Shown: positions 21,611 to 29,460 of the stretch, piece after piece | Layout: every line of letters starts with the position of its first letter | Numbering within the stretch: the stretch's first letter is position 1 | Assembly: GCF_003364195.1 (NCBI RefSeq) | Contig: NZ_NXLQ01000006.1 | Span: forward strand, 25,444 to 89,443 | Direction: 5' to 3' | Length of the DNA stretch: 64,000 bases | DNA from: Helicobacter didelphidarum | GTDB lineage: Bacteria; Campylobacterota; Campylobacteria; Campylobacterales; Helicobacteraceae | Notes under the pieces: generated by a model | Told to the model about the DNA's origin: nothing | The model's database searches: none | Seen by the model: the letters and a program-made list of their open reading frames with translations, nothing else | Made by a program: the position numbers and the translations under genes

Positions 21611-22594
21611 TTAAGGTTTGTGATGTTTGCTGAAATGCTGCATACCAAATTCTTTTCCCATTGATATTTGGGAATCTATTTGATTTATTTTGTTTTCTTT
21701 AATGAGGATACGAACTGCTGGATTTGCAACAAGTATTTCAAAATCAGCCCTTAATACATTCTCTTGCTCATAAAGCCTTTGGGTAATAATACCTTGCAAG
21801 CAATCAGCAAGGTTTGCATGTGCATTTAAATCGCCAGAGGTCATGCCCAAGATTCTTGCTATTGCATGGGAACAAGACTTGGCATGAAAACTTGCTAATA
21901 CAAGATGTCCGCTAAGTGCATGATTAATCGCGAGTTTCAAAACTTCAGAATCCAAAATTTCCCCAATTAAAATTACATCTGGATCGTGTCGCAAACTTGC
22001 CTTAAGGGCATCTCCATAACTTTGAGAATCTACCCCAATTTCTCGTTGTGTTAAAAGACATTGCTGGCTTTCATGCTCATATTCAATAGGATCCTCAATT
22101 GTTAAAATATGTCGTCTGGAATGTATGTTTATATGATTTAACATACCTGCAAGTGTCGTGCTTTTACCAACTCCGGTAGAACCACAAACAAGCAATAATC
22201 CCGCTTCTTGCATACTTAAATGTTCTAAAATTGGTGGAGTGCCAAGTGTTTGTAAATCAGGAATCTTTGTTCGTAAAATTCTTAGTGCAAAATGAAGATT
22301 TCTATGACTTAAAAATGTGCTTACACGACATTTGACTTGATTAACTTGAATTGTAAGGCTTTGCTCGTTGAGGTTATCAAAAGATTTATTGAATGTTTCT
22401 AAAAGATTCACTAACTCAACCTTGATATTCTCTATATCATTCTGTGTGATAGCTCCAATGTTTGAATCTATTTTTGTGTTACATGGTGCAACAAGCACGA
22501 TTTGTTTATTAATACGAAAATAAATTGAGTTATCAATGTGTATGTCACTTACATTGTAGCGAATGGCAAGATGAAAAAGTGTTGAGAGATTCAT
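21611..22594 (-). CDS. PilT/GspE-type secretion ATPase
   Basis: 327-aa hexameric-type ATPase of the type II secretion/type IV pilus family. Walker A CGSTGVGKST, Asp box ILTIEDPIEYEHE, Walker B DPDVILIGEILDSE (the usual GE-x-RD arginine is leucine) and a His box HLVLASFHAKS. PilT-like in size, lacking the long N-terminal domain of GspE/PilB. Its start overlaps the preceding gene by 4 bases, and two pseudopilin-type genes lie directly upstream, so it likely powers a pseudopilus for DNA uptake or secretion. Campylobacter uses such a system (Cts) for transformation. Confidence 0.85.
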   Translation of the reverse strand: MNLSTLFHLAIRYNVSDIHIDNSIYFRINKQIVLVAPCNTKIDSNIGAITQNDIENIKVELVNLLETFNKSFDNLNEQSLTIQVNQVKCRVSTFLSHRNLHFALRILRTKIPDLQTLGTPPILEHLSMQEAGLLLVCGSTGVGKSTTLAGMLNHINIHSRRHILTIEDPIEYEHESQQCLLTQREIGVDSQSYGDALKASLRHDPDVILIGEILDSEVLKLAINHALSGHLVLASFHAKSCSHAIARILGMTSGDLNAHANLADCLQGIITQRLYEQENVLRADFEILVANPAVRILIKENKINQIDSQISMGKEFGMQHFSKHHKP

Positions 22595-23118
22595 TTATAT
22601 CCTTTTATAATATATCGTTTTGCATGACGCAAAGGGTGTGTGCTAAGCAATGTCTTTGCATGGATTGAAATGTCAAGCAAAAGGATATTATGTTGATAGT
22701 TTGGGTGCGTATTATCGCGTATTATTTCATTTATTATTTTGTATTCACCATTGAAATATTCATCAAATTTTATAGAATCTTCTGCACAAGTTTGTAAATC
22801 ATACTCTTTTAAACATCGTAGTGCAATCTCTTTGAGACTTTTTGCATAAAGTTGAGATTGCTTTTGAAAAACTAAAGCAAGTGAAATGTCTTTTTTTAGT
22901 GTAAAGGAGCGTAAAGTATGAAGTGCAACAAGACTAATACTAAGCGAAAGTAAAAGTGCATAAATACTTATAAAAGCATTATACTTTATTGAAGCACATA
23001 AAGGATTCTTTTTGCAATCTTGATAATATGGTTTTCTATTTCGCTTATGTGTAAAGGTAATTTTATAAAAATCACAGAATCTATGAGTCATTTTACAAGA
23101 ATTTATGTAATGTTTCAT
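22591..23118 (-). CDS. Membrane-anchored pseudopilus operon protein
   Basis: 175 aa. A basic N-terminal region of ~45 residues precedes one membrane helix (YALLLSLSISLVALHTL), followed by a soluble domain of ~110 residues with two cysteines. Overlaps its neighbours by 4 bases on each side (ATGA type), so it is translationally coupled to the prepilin-like gene and the ATPase. Likely a minor pseudopilin or assembly factor, comparable in position to small Cts proteins of Campylobacter. No specific family recognised; no clear prepilin peptidase site. Confidence 0.6.
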   Translation of the reverse strand: MKHYINSCKMTHRFCDFYKITFTHKRNRKPYYQDCKKNPLCASIKYNAFISIYALLLSLSISLVALHTLRSFTLKKDISLALVFQKQSQLYAKSLKEIALRCLKEYDLQTCAEDSIKFDEYFNGEYKIINEIIRDNTHPNYQHNILLLDISIHAKTLLSTHPLRHAKRYIIKGYK

Positions 23119-23636
23119 AAGGCAATTTCACTTTCTTCAATAAAAATAAAATCTTGAACACAAATATTTGTGCAAAGTTTGTATTCCAATATGCTATCCG
23201 CATTTCTTTTTATTATTTTGACTTCAAATTCTCTTACATTTTTTAAAAGTAGAGTGTTGTTGAAAAAAAGATTATTATTGTGTCGTTCAAGAGAAAATAC
23301 TTCTGTTTGTAGAGAAAAGTTCATATAATCTGCGTTATTTTGTCCCTGTAAAAAAAGTTTGGTATATCCTTTCCATTCAAGGCTGTTTGGAGTGATTTTA
23401 ATGGAATCTGGCTTACTTATACTAAGATTTTTATTGATAAAAAGACTTGTTTCAAAAAGACTCCCATGTTGTGTCAAAAATTTCTGTGTATTATGATTCT
23501 GTTTTTTTAATGCAGTTAGACTTTTTAATGTTGTAACACCTAAAATACCCATAGTAACCAACACAAAAAGCACTTCAATAAGACTAAAAGCATGGAGATG
23601 ATTCTGTATTGTATTTTTCCATAATACATGTCGCAA
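23115..23636 (-). CDS. Prepilin-like N-methylation protein (pseudopilin)
   Basis: 173 aa. The type III signal is clear: a short leader, then A|FSLIEVLFVLVTMGILG with the conserved Glu at +5 of the mature protein, as in pilins and pseudopilins cut and methylated by prepilin peptidase. Alanine rather than glycine occupies -1. A C-terminal C-x3-C pair is present (LCTNICVQD). The start is TTG at 23636 with AGGAAA six bases upstream. First gene of the trio ending with the secretion ATPase at 21611. Confidence 0.75.
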   Translation of the reverse strand: MRHVLWKNTIQNHLHAFSLIEVLFVLVTMGILGVTTLKSLTALKKQNHNTQKFLTQHGSLFETSLFINKNLSISKPDSIKITPNSLEWKGYTKLFLQGQNNADYMNFSLQTEVFSLERHNNNLFFNNTLLLKNVREFEVKIIKRNADSILEYKLCTNICVQDFIFIEESEIAL

Positions 23637-23690
23637 TATACTTTTCCTAATGCTTGAGATATGAGAATCTTTTATCCAACTGGCAGTCTC

Positions 23691-23731
23691 ATCGTATCAT
23701 CTTTATTTTTGTAGAATAAAGATGATACGAT
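23691..23731. repeat. Perfect 17-bp inverted repeat with 7-nt loop
   Basis: Left arm 23691-23707 (ATCGTATCATCTTTATT) and right arm 23715-23731 are exact reverse complements around TTTGTAG. It lies 55 bases upstream of the prepilin-like gene start. It is too AT-rich and lacks a T run for a standard terminator. It could be a regulator site, an RNA hairpin in the operon leader, or a small mobile-element end. Confidence 0.85.
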
Positions 23732-23946
23732 TATATCATAATGTTTAAAAAAAGTTTGTTTATAGGGAAATATACCTAGATTTCTTATGCTTTTTATGTA
23801 TAAAAAACTATATATTTTGCTTATTTTGTATGTTTGGTATTTATCAATTACTATTTTAGCCAAAGTTATCGAAGTTTATGAGACAAAAATGCAGACTTTG
23901 GTGTGTATATTTGGATTCTTTATTTTGTAATCTCTATGATTGCAAT

Positions 23947-23960
23947 GGGGGGGGGGGGGG
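23947..23960. repeat. G14 homopolymer tract
   Basis: Fourteen consecutive G in an AT-rich region, followed within ten bases by a G6 run. Such tracts are the usual sites of slipped-strand phase variation in Helicobacter and Campylobacter. No intact gene spans it: the plus frame gives a poly-glycine peptide that stops shortly after. The next gene downstream is yceI, whose promoter is ~260 bases away. Confidence 0.9.
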
Positions 23961-24217
23961 TGGATTGGGGGGTTGGTTTGGGAGATTTTAAATTGTGCAA
24001 AAAGACTTAGAACATGAGAAGTAGAAAAATCTCAATCTTGAGGTACAATGAGATACACAGAATAAAAAGATAAATTTGTAACTCACAAAATGAAAGTAAA
24101 ATTGAAGGGAAATCCCAATAGCCTCAATATATGGCATAAAATTAAAAAGAAGTGAAAAATTGAAATCTATGAGAATAATGAAATGATAACTCTACATCAC
24201 TATTTACCTTTATTTGC

Positions 24218-24223
24218 TATAAT
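24218..24223 (+). promoter_or_regulatory. Extended -10 promoter element for yceI
   Basis: TATAAT with TG upstream (TTGCTATAATGG), 39 bases before the yceI ATG. AAGGATAG provides the ribosome site. Confidence 0.65.
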
Positions 24224-24262
24224 GGATTTGTCTTACAGGCAATCTTATTTATAAGGATAGAC

Positions 24263-24835
24263 ATGAAAAACATTTTACTAAGTGCGATGGTTGCGAGTAC
24301 TTTAGGCTTTATGAGTTTGCAAGCTACCCCATATGATATTGATGAATCACATTCAAATGTTGCTTTTAAAATTGGACATATGGTTGTTTCAAGCGTTGAG
24401 GGAAATTTTAATAATTTTCAAGGGGTTGTTGAGATTGACCCTAAAACAAAAACATTAATAAAACTTGAAGGTAAAATTGATATTAAATCAATCAATACCC
24501 GCAACGAAACACGAGATCAACATCTACAAGCAGATAAATATCTTGATACAGCAAAATATCCAAAAGGCACATTCAAGATGACAAAAGTCTCAAAAGATAA
24601 AAAAGGTATCAAAGTAGAGGCGGATTTAACGCTCAAAGGTGTTACAAAGAAAGTTGTTTTCTTGGGAGATTTGAAAGGACCAGCACAGAATCCTATGACA
24701 AAAGGTGAAGTGTATGGATTAACTTTAAAAGCTACAATCAATCGTAAAGATTTCAATATCGCCCTAGATACTACGAGTGCGACTATGGGTGAAGAAGTAG
24801 AAATCTCAATTAGTCTTGAACTTAATGCAAAATAA
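24263..24835 (+). CDS. YceI-family periplasmic protein
   Basis: 190 aa with a signal peptide cleaved near LQA|TPYDID. Matches the YceI lipocalin-like fold: YDIDESHSNVAFKIGHM, NTRNETRDQHLQADKYLD, KYPKGTFKMT and the C-terminal INRKDFNI. These proteins bind a long-chain isoprenoid or amide ligand; H. pylori has the homolog HP1286. The role is unproven, often linked to membrane or acid stress. Monocistronic, with its own promoter and a strong hairpin 39 bases downstream. Confidence 0.93.
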   Translation: MKNILLSAMVASTLGFMSLQATPYDIDESHSNVAFKIGHMVVSSVEGNFNNFQGVVEIDPKTKTLIKLEGKIDIKSINTRNETRDQHLQADKYLDTAKYPKGTFKMTKVSKDKKGIKVEADLTLKGVTKKVVFLGDLKGPAQNPMTKGEVYGLTLKATINRKDFNIALDTTSATMGEEVEISISLELNAK

Positions 24836-25175
24836 TATTATGTATTCATAGTATTTTAATGACTTTTATATGTATTATTGAGATTCTATCCTAAGTAGAA
24901 TACAGAATCTCAATAATCTTTGCTCTTTCTATAATTTACAATTTTTCCTTAAATTATTGAATTTTATTTCTAAATTTATTAACATTCTTTATTGCAGAAT
25001 CTTGAAGCACCAATAGAATCTTGTATGAAGTTACCCGAAAGTCTGGAGTAATTTACACATTATTTTATCATTTCTCATATTCTATAATAAAAAACATTTT
25101 CTTAAGGAATTTATTATTTTAGATATAATACAATTCTATTGAAGAACAAAAAACTAGAAAATTTAAGGAGATAAA
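24836..25175. other. 340-bp intergenic region
   Basis: Contains the yceI terminator hairpin (24874-24917). The rest is AT-rich with a possible TATAAT-like -10 near 25126 for the following lipoprotein gene. No coding sequence or RNA gene seen. Confidence 0.5.
24874..24917 (+). terminator. Hairpin terminator after yceI
   Basis: Arms 24874-24887 (ATTATTGAGATTCT) and 24904-24917 are perfect 14-bp reverse complements with a 16-nt loop, followed by CTTTGCTCTTTC. The arms contain AGATTCT and AGAATCT, the over-represented 7-mer of this genome, as an inverted pair. Confidence 0.65.
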
Positions 25176-25814
25176 ATGTCAAAGATACTATCATATTGTG
25201 TATATTGTATACTTCTTTTTACATTTTCAGGTTGCTTTTTCTTATTCCAAAATAACACTACTTCATATGAAAATAAAAATTACGGAATCAAATATTCTTA
25301 TGTTCAGACCAAAGAATTCTTTGATGAAGAAGTGAAACAACTTGTCTCAAATCTTGAAAATTCTGGTGAGACATACTTAGGAGACTTTATCAATTCTATA
25401 AATGAATTGCGGTTTATCTCACCTCAATATAATCTCGGAAATTTCCATGTAACAATTAAATGTACTGGTATTAAAAATTTTACAAAGAATATCCAAGACT
25501 TACTTTTTGAAAGAGTTAATCCATGTAATGATGCTGGAATAATAACTCCTAAGATTCCAAACACAACTATGCCCTATCAATTTTACTTTGGTAAAAGATA
25601 CGAGAATATCCAAAATAAAGAACAATTCCTTGCACAATATACAACAAGATATAACCACATTCAAACTATAAATGAAGTCCAAGATGAAATTGATACCCTT
25701 TATATGCAAATTGATTATGGAAACAATGCACTTTTTGATCTGCAGGAGTTAAAGCATTATGCTTTTAAAAAAGGGATTATCACAAGTTATCATGATTTTT
25801 ATAATATGACATGA
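25176..25814 (+). CDS. Hypothetical lipoprotein
   Basis: 212 aa. N-terminal lipoprotein signal with lipobox FSGC (Cys at ~20), so it is likely anchored to a membrane on the periplasmic side. The mature part is soluble, with two further cysteines (~IKCTG and NPCND). No family recognised. AAGGAG lies 6 bases before the ATG. Alone, with a bidirectional hairpin downstream. Confidence 0.7.
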   Translation: MSKILSYCVYCILLFTFSGCFFLFQNNTTSYENKNYGIKYSYVQTKEFFDEEVKQLVSNLENSGETYLGDFINSINELRFISPQYNLGNFHVTIKCTGIKNFTKNIQDLLFERVNPCNDAGIITPKIPNTTMPYQFYFGKRYENIQNKEQFLAQYTTRYNHIQTINEVQDEIDTLYMQIDYGNNALFDLQELKHYAFKKGIITSYHDFYNMT

Positions 25815-25917
25815 AAACCTCTTAGATGTAAAAAAGTATTATTTGGTATTTTGCGACTTGATGGTGCATTAGAATTGGGAATAGATAAAAATAGGTCTTG
25901 CAGGGCTAATCCATAAA

Positions 25918-25944
25918 TATATTGGAGAATATTTCTCCAATATA
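25918..25944. terminator. Bidirectional hairpin between convergent genes
   Basis: Perfect 12-bp stem TATATTGGAGAA (25918-25929) with 25933-25944 and a 3-nt loop. It sits between the convergent lipoprotein and asparaginase genes. There is no strong T run, so it may work as a weak terminator or 3'-end stabiliser for both. Confidence 0.55.
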
Positions 25945-26081
25945 CTATTTATCTTAACTAATAGTGGAAAATAAACAGAGAAAGTTTATAATGTTAGAAA
26001 AGAATATAGCCCCCAAAATGTCAGCAAACACTATATTCTTCTTTAAAATGAGTTTATTATATAGGGCAAATTAGAATATAA

Positions 26082-27125
26082 TTACCTTGCAACAGGAAAA
26101 AATACTTGTGGTTTTTCACCCACTCTCGCCAATCCATGAAACATACCTAACTTATTTTTTGTCCATGCAAAACCCGGTATCCCATTTTTATCAACTGATA
26201 CAATACCTCCTTCTCCACCAAGAGCTGCGACTTGCTTAATTGTTTCTTCAACAGCTTGTTGAGCTGATAATTTTTTGTATTTATAAAGCGATGAAGCCTC
26301 ATGCCCTGTGGCTACGCGTATAAAAATATCACCTGTTCCCGTGCAAGAGAGTGCTAGAGAATCATTGTCTGCATAAGTACCAGCTCCAATAATTGGCGAA
26401 TCTCCAATGCGTCCCGTCATTTTATTAGTCATACCACCTGTGCTTGTCCCTGCTGCTAGATTCCCCTTAGAATCTAGTGCTGCTGCACCGACTGTTCCAA
26501 GATATGGTTCTGTATAGAGATTCAAATGTGTTTTTACTTTATCACTATCAAGCAAAAGCTTATCTTTCTTTTTTGCCTCTTGAAGCTGATTATAACGTTC
26601 TTGCGTAAAATAGTATTTTTGATTAACCATTTCAAGTCCATTTTCTTTTGCAAGTTTATCAGCACCTTCTCCTGCAATCAGTGTGTGCCAGGTTTTTTCC
26701 ATGACAACTCTAGCAGCTTCAATTGGATTTTTAATTGCCCTGCTCATCGCTACTGCTCCAGCCTTTTTTGTTGATCCGTCCATAAGCGACGCATCAAGCT
26801 CATTAAATCCGTCGGCTGTAAATACTGCTCCTTTACCTGCATTAAAGAGAGGATTATCTTCCATTATCTTAATTGCCACAATAACCGCATCAGTTGCACT
26901 CCCACCATCAGTAAGTATCTTTTGTCCTGCAAGAAGTGATTTTTGCATTATAGCCTCTCTTTTTGCAAATTCTTCTTTTGTGAGTCCAAGACCACTTGTT
27001 CCACCATGAATCACAATGATTGGAACTTTTTTTGTAAATTTTGGATTTGCTTGAAGTAAATTATAACCTAATGTTGCACCACCAGCAGCAATTACCATAT
27101 TTTTTAAAAACTTTCTTCGTCCCAT
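26082..27125 (-). CDS. Tat-exported isoaspartyl peptidase / L-asparaginase (Ntn hydrolase)
   Basis: Type III (plant-type) asparaginase/isoaspartyl dipeptidase that matures by self-cleavage before a threonine. 347 aa. The nucleophile is Thr211 in YLG|TVGAAALD; substrate loops GRIGDSPIIGAGTYAD and SCTGTGD are present. The N-terminus GRRKFLKNMVIAAGGATLG is a twin-arginine signal, so the enzyme should be folded in the cytoplasm and exported, giving periplasmic asparagine or isoaspartyl peptide breakdown. Most characterised members are cytoplasmic. Monocistronic. Confidence 0.92.
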   Translation of the reverse strand: MGRRKFLKNMVIAAGGATLGYNLLQANPKFTKKVPIIVIHGGTSGLGLTKEEFAKREAIMQKSLLAGQKILTDGGSATDAVIVAIKIMEDNPLFNAGKGAVFTADGFNELDASLMDGSTKKAGAVAMSRAIKNPIEAARVVMEKTWHTLIAGEGADKLAKENGLEMVNQKYYFTQERYNQLQEAKKKDKLLLDSDKVKTHLNLYTEPYLGTVGAAALDSKGNLAAGTSTGGMTNKMTGRIGDSPIIGAGTYADNDSLALSCTGTGDIFIRVATGHEASSLYKYKKLSAQQAVEETIKQVAALGGEGGIVSVDKNGIPGFAWTKNKLGMFHGLARVGEKPQVFFPVAR

Positions 27126-27499
27126 AGATTTCCTTATAATAAAAACATTTTACATTATATCACAATTCTAACAAAGAGATTGAATTTTTCGAAAGGGTGG
27201 GGTATTTAAAATCTTTTCAAACAATTTCAACCATAGTTATCCATGAAATTGATATATTAAATAAGTTTCAATGAATATAATATGAAAAAATACCCAAAAA
27301 GAGGAGTAAAATATATACTAAGGAAATCATTTTGGTAACAAGAAACATTGAAAAAGTGATTTTAATTTAACATTATCTAATATTGTATATTTTACATCTT
27401 TAGAAAACATTTAAGTAATTTGATGATTAATAAAATGCTACAATACAAATTCTTTTCTTGGCTGTAAGCAATTTTATTAATCTCCAATGCAAATATAAG
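27126..27499. other. 374-bp intergenic region
   Basis: AT-rich, lying between the asparaginase start and the 3' end of the next minus-strand gene. It presumably holds the asparaginase promoter. No coding sequence, RNA gene or strong hairpin seen. Confidence 0.45.
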
Positions 27500-28525
27500 C
27501 TATATTTGCGATATACACAATGTTTTAAATCTTTCTCCCATTGCATTTGGTAAAATTAAACCTTGCAATTTTGTGCGTTGTTTGAGTAAAGTATTTGGTG
27601 TAAAATGTTGCGTAAAGGATTCAAAAACTTCTAGTATTTCACACATATCAATAAGGGCTTTTGCTTGTGTGAGACAAAATTCCTCTTTTGCTCCATAGCG
27701 TTGGAAAATCCGACAAAGCAAACTAAAATCAACATCATATGAAATATCACTTTTCATAAAAAAATCTAGAATCTTGCCTTGCTCCAATTCCTCATAAAAA
27801 TTATGAACTCTGTGTTTATAAAATATGCGTAAATTCATTTCTCGTGCGAGAAAATCACCATAATCAAATGTCAAAAAAAACCATTTTTGATGAATTTGTG
27901 AACTCAAATCTGCAATAAAGGTATCCCATGAAAGTGGAATCTCAAATCCTTTTGGATTGTATTGTTCATAAAACTTAACTACTTCAGAATCTAATTTATC
28001 CCATATAAAATTTTTATTTTTATAATAAAGCATAGAACAATCTCTCACAACTTCGCAAGGCATACTATCAAATAATTCATTAGCAATAAAAAAAATATTA
28101 TTTTTTGCAAATAAATCAAGCTCTTGAAATGATGAAAAAATATGTAATTCTTTTTGAAATCGCTGTGTAATACGCGTATAAAAATTTTCTTTTTGTAAAG
28201 GAATAAGTTGCTGTAATGGCTCAACGACACAAAAAGTGCTAGCAACAAAAACCTCATTACTAAAAGCTTTAATAAACTCTGCAATATCAGCTACCAAATC
28301 TCCATTGTTGCTCCCAATCTCAACGATATAGATTGGAAGAGAAAGTTTAGAAGATTCTAAAATCTTAAGAATAAAACGGCTAATTGCTCCACCAAAAAAC
28401 TTTGTTAAACTTACAGAGGTATAAAAATCCCCTGTTTTACCTACATTATTTTTTGTATAATAACCCATTTTAGAATCATACAGCCACTGAAACATAAAAT
28501 GGCTAAAATGAGTTTTCTCTCTCAT
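27500..28525 (-). CDS. MidA/NDUFAF7-like SAM-dependent methyltransferase
   Basis: 341 aa of the COG1565 family. It has the family N-terminus (HFMFQWLYDSKMGYY, then TGDFYTSVSLTKFFG), SAM-binding IVEIGSNNGDL, the NELFDSMPCEVV segment and a FDYGDF strand. The mitochondrial relative methylates an arginine of a complex I subunit; the bacterial substrate is not established. The ATG at 28525 has GGGGAT before it; a TTG extension of five codons was rejected. Confidence 0.88.
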   Translation of the reverse strand: MREKTHFSHFMFQWLYDSKMGYYTKNNVGKTGDFYTSVSLTKFFGGAISRFILKILESSKLSLPIYIVEIGSNNGDLVADIAEFIKAFSNEVFVASTFCVVEPLQQLIPLQKENFYTRITQRFQKELHIFSSFQELDLFAKNNIFFIANELFDSMPCEVVRDCSMLYYKNKNFIWDKLDSEVVKFYEQYNPKGFEIPLSWDTFIADLSSQIHQKWFFLTFDYGDFLAREMNLRIFYKHRVHNFYEELEQGKILDFFMKSDISYDVDFSLLCRIFQRYGAKEEFCLTQAKALIDMCEILEVFESFTQHFTPNTLLKQRTKLQGLILPNAMGERFKTLCISQI

Positions 28526-28630
28526 AATAATCCCCAACAAACTTTATGGAATCTTTACTGCAAAGTAACAAGTTCATAATTCTATTAACCTTTATGCGAT
28601 CTCATAAAACAAAAATATTATAATGATAAA

Positions 28631-29281
28631 TTATTTTATTCCACTTTCATTAAATTCACGATAACGATCACAACCTGCCTGATACCCATAATCACAGGCT
28701 TTACCATAATATTCTTTTGCAATAGAATAATTATTTTTGACATTTGTTTGATTTTGGTATGATACACCTAAGTTATAACAGCCAAGAGGCTCTCTGCCAC
28801 TACATGCTTGTCGGTAGAAATTATCCTCTTTGGCTACTATTTGACGGACACCTTCACCACTCCCATACATGAAACCTAAATTATAACAACTTGCACTATT
28901 TTTCTGTTTACAAGATTTTTCATAATATTCTTTTGCTTTAAAATAATCTTTTAAATAAAAATAATAAGTGTCGCCAACGCTTCCGCAACTAGCCATGTTT
29001 CCAAACTCACAAGATCGTTCAAAATATGGTAATGCTTCGCTATATCGTCCTGCAAGAGTATAAATTATACCTATTGTATCGCATTGATTTGGGTAACAAT
29101 TCTGTGCGGAAGTTAAACCATTATCAATAAGATAATCACACGCATTTGCATTATTCTGCATACAAAAATTATAAGTATATCGCCATTCTTCTTCATTTAA
29201 TGATCCATACATCTCAGCATAACTAATGGAAAAAAAACTAAATATACCTATGCAAAAAATTACTTGTTTCATTGAGTTCAA
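28631..29281 (-). CDS. Secreted Sel1-repeat, cysteine-rich (Hcp-like) protein
   Basis: ~216 aa. A signal peptide (KQVIFCIGIFSFFSISYA) precedes tandem Sel1/TPR-like repeats, each with paired cysteines ~8 apart (for example SCKQKNSASCYNLG, ACSGREPLGCYNLG), the pattern of Helicobacter cysteine-rich proteins held by disulfides in the periplasm or outside the cell. Partner and role unknown. I take TTG at 29281 because AAGGAG lies six bases before it; the ATG at 29272 is the alternative. Confidence 0.82.
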   Translation of the reverse strand: MNSMKQVIFCIGIFSFFSISYAEMYGSLNEEEWRYTYNFCMQNNANACDYLIDNGLTSAQNCYPNQCDTIGIIYTLAGRYSEALPYFERSCEFGNMASCGSVGDTYYFYLKDYFKAKEYYEKSCKQKNSASCYNLGFMYGSGEGVRQIVAKEDNFYRQACSGREPLGCYNLGVSYQNQTNVKNNYSIAKEYYGKACDYGYQAGCDRYREFNESGIK

Positions 29282-29460
29282 AATAATCTCCTTATTTCTT
29301 AAGAGAATAATATACAATCGGTATTTTTGTATGTTATTTTATATAATCTCTCATGATTTTACAAGATAAAAACTCTCATAAATTTATTCTGCATGTTATG
29401 AATAATTTTCCTAATCAGATTCTACATTCCCTTTTTATTTGTTTAATTTTTTCTGAAATG

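Larger units (their letters stand above)
23637..24262. other. 626-bp intergenic region with palindrome and G14 tract
   Basis: Between the divergent pseudopilus operon and yceI. It contains a long perfect palindrome, a G14 run with a nearby G6, and the yceI promoter, each listed separately. A 63-codon minus-strand frame at 23672-23863 spans the palindrome and is probably chance. Around the G run a plus-strand frame from about 23882 reads a hydrophobic stretch (YIWILYFVISMIAM) into poly-glycine and stops at 23989-23991, possibly the trace of a lost gene. Confidence 0.55.

Noticed and set aside
23672..23863. 63-codon minus-strand frame upstream of the prepilin-like gene
   Set aside because: Spans the 17-bp palindrome and has no good start or family similarity; the palindrome is the more likely feature.
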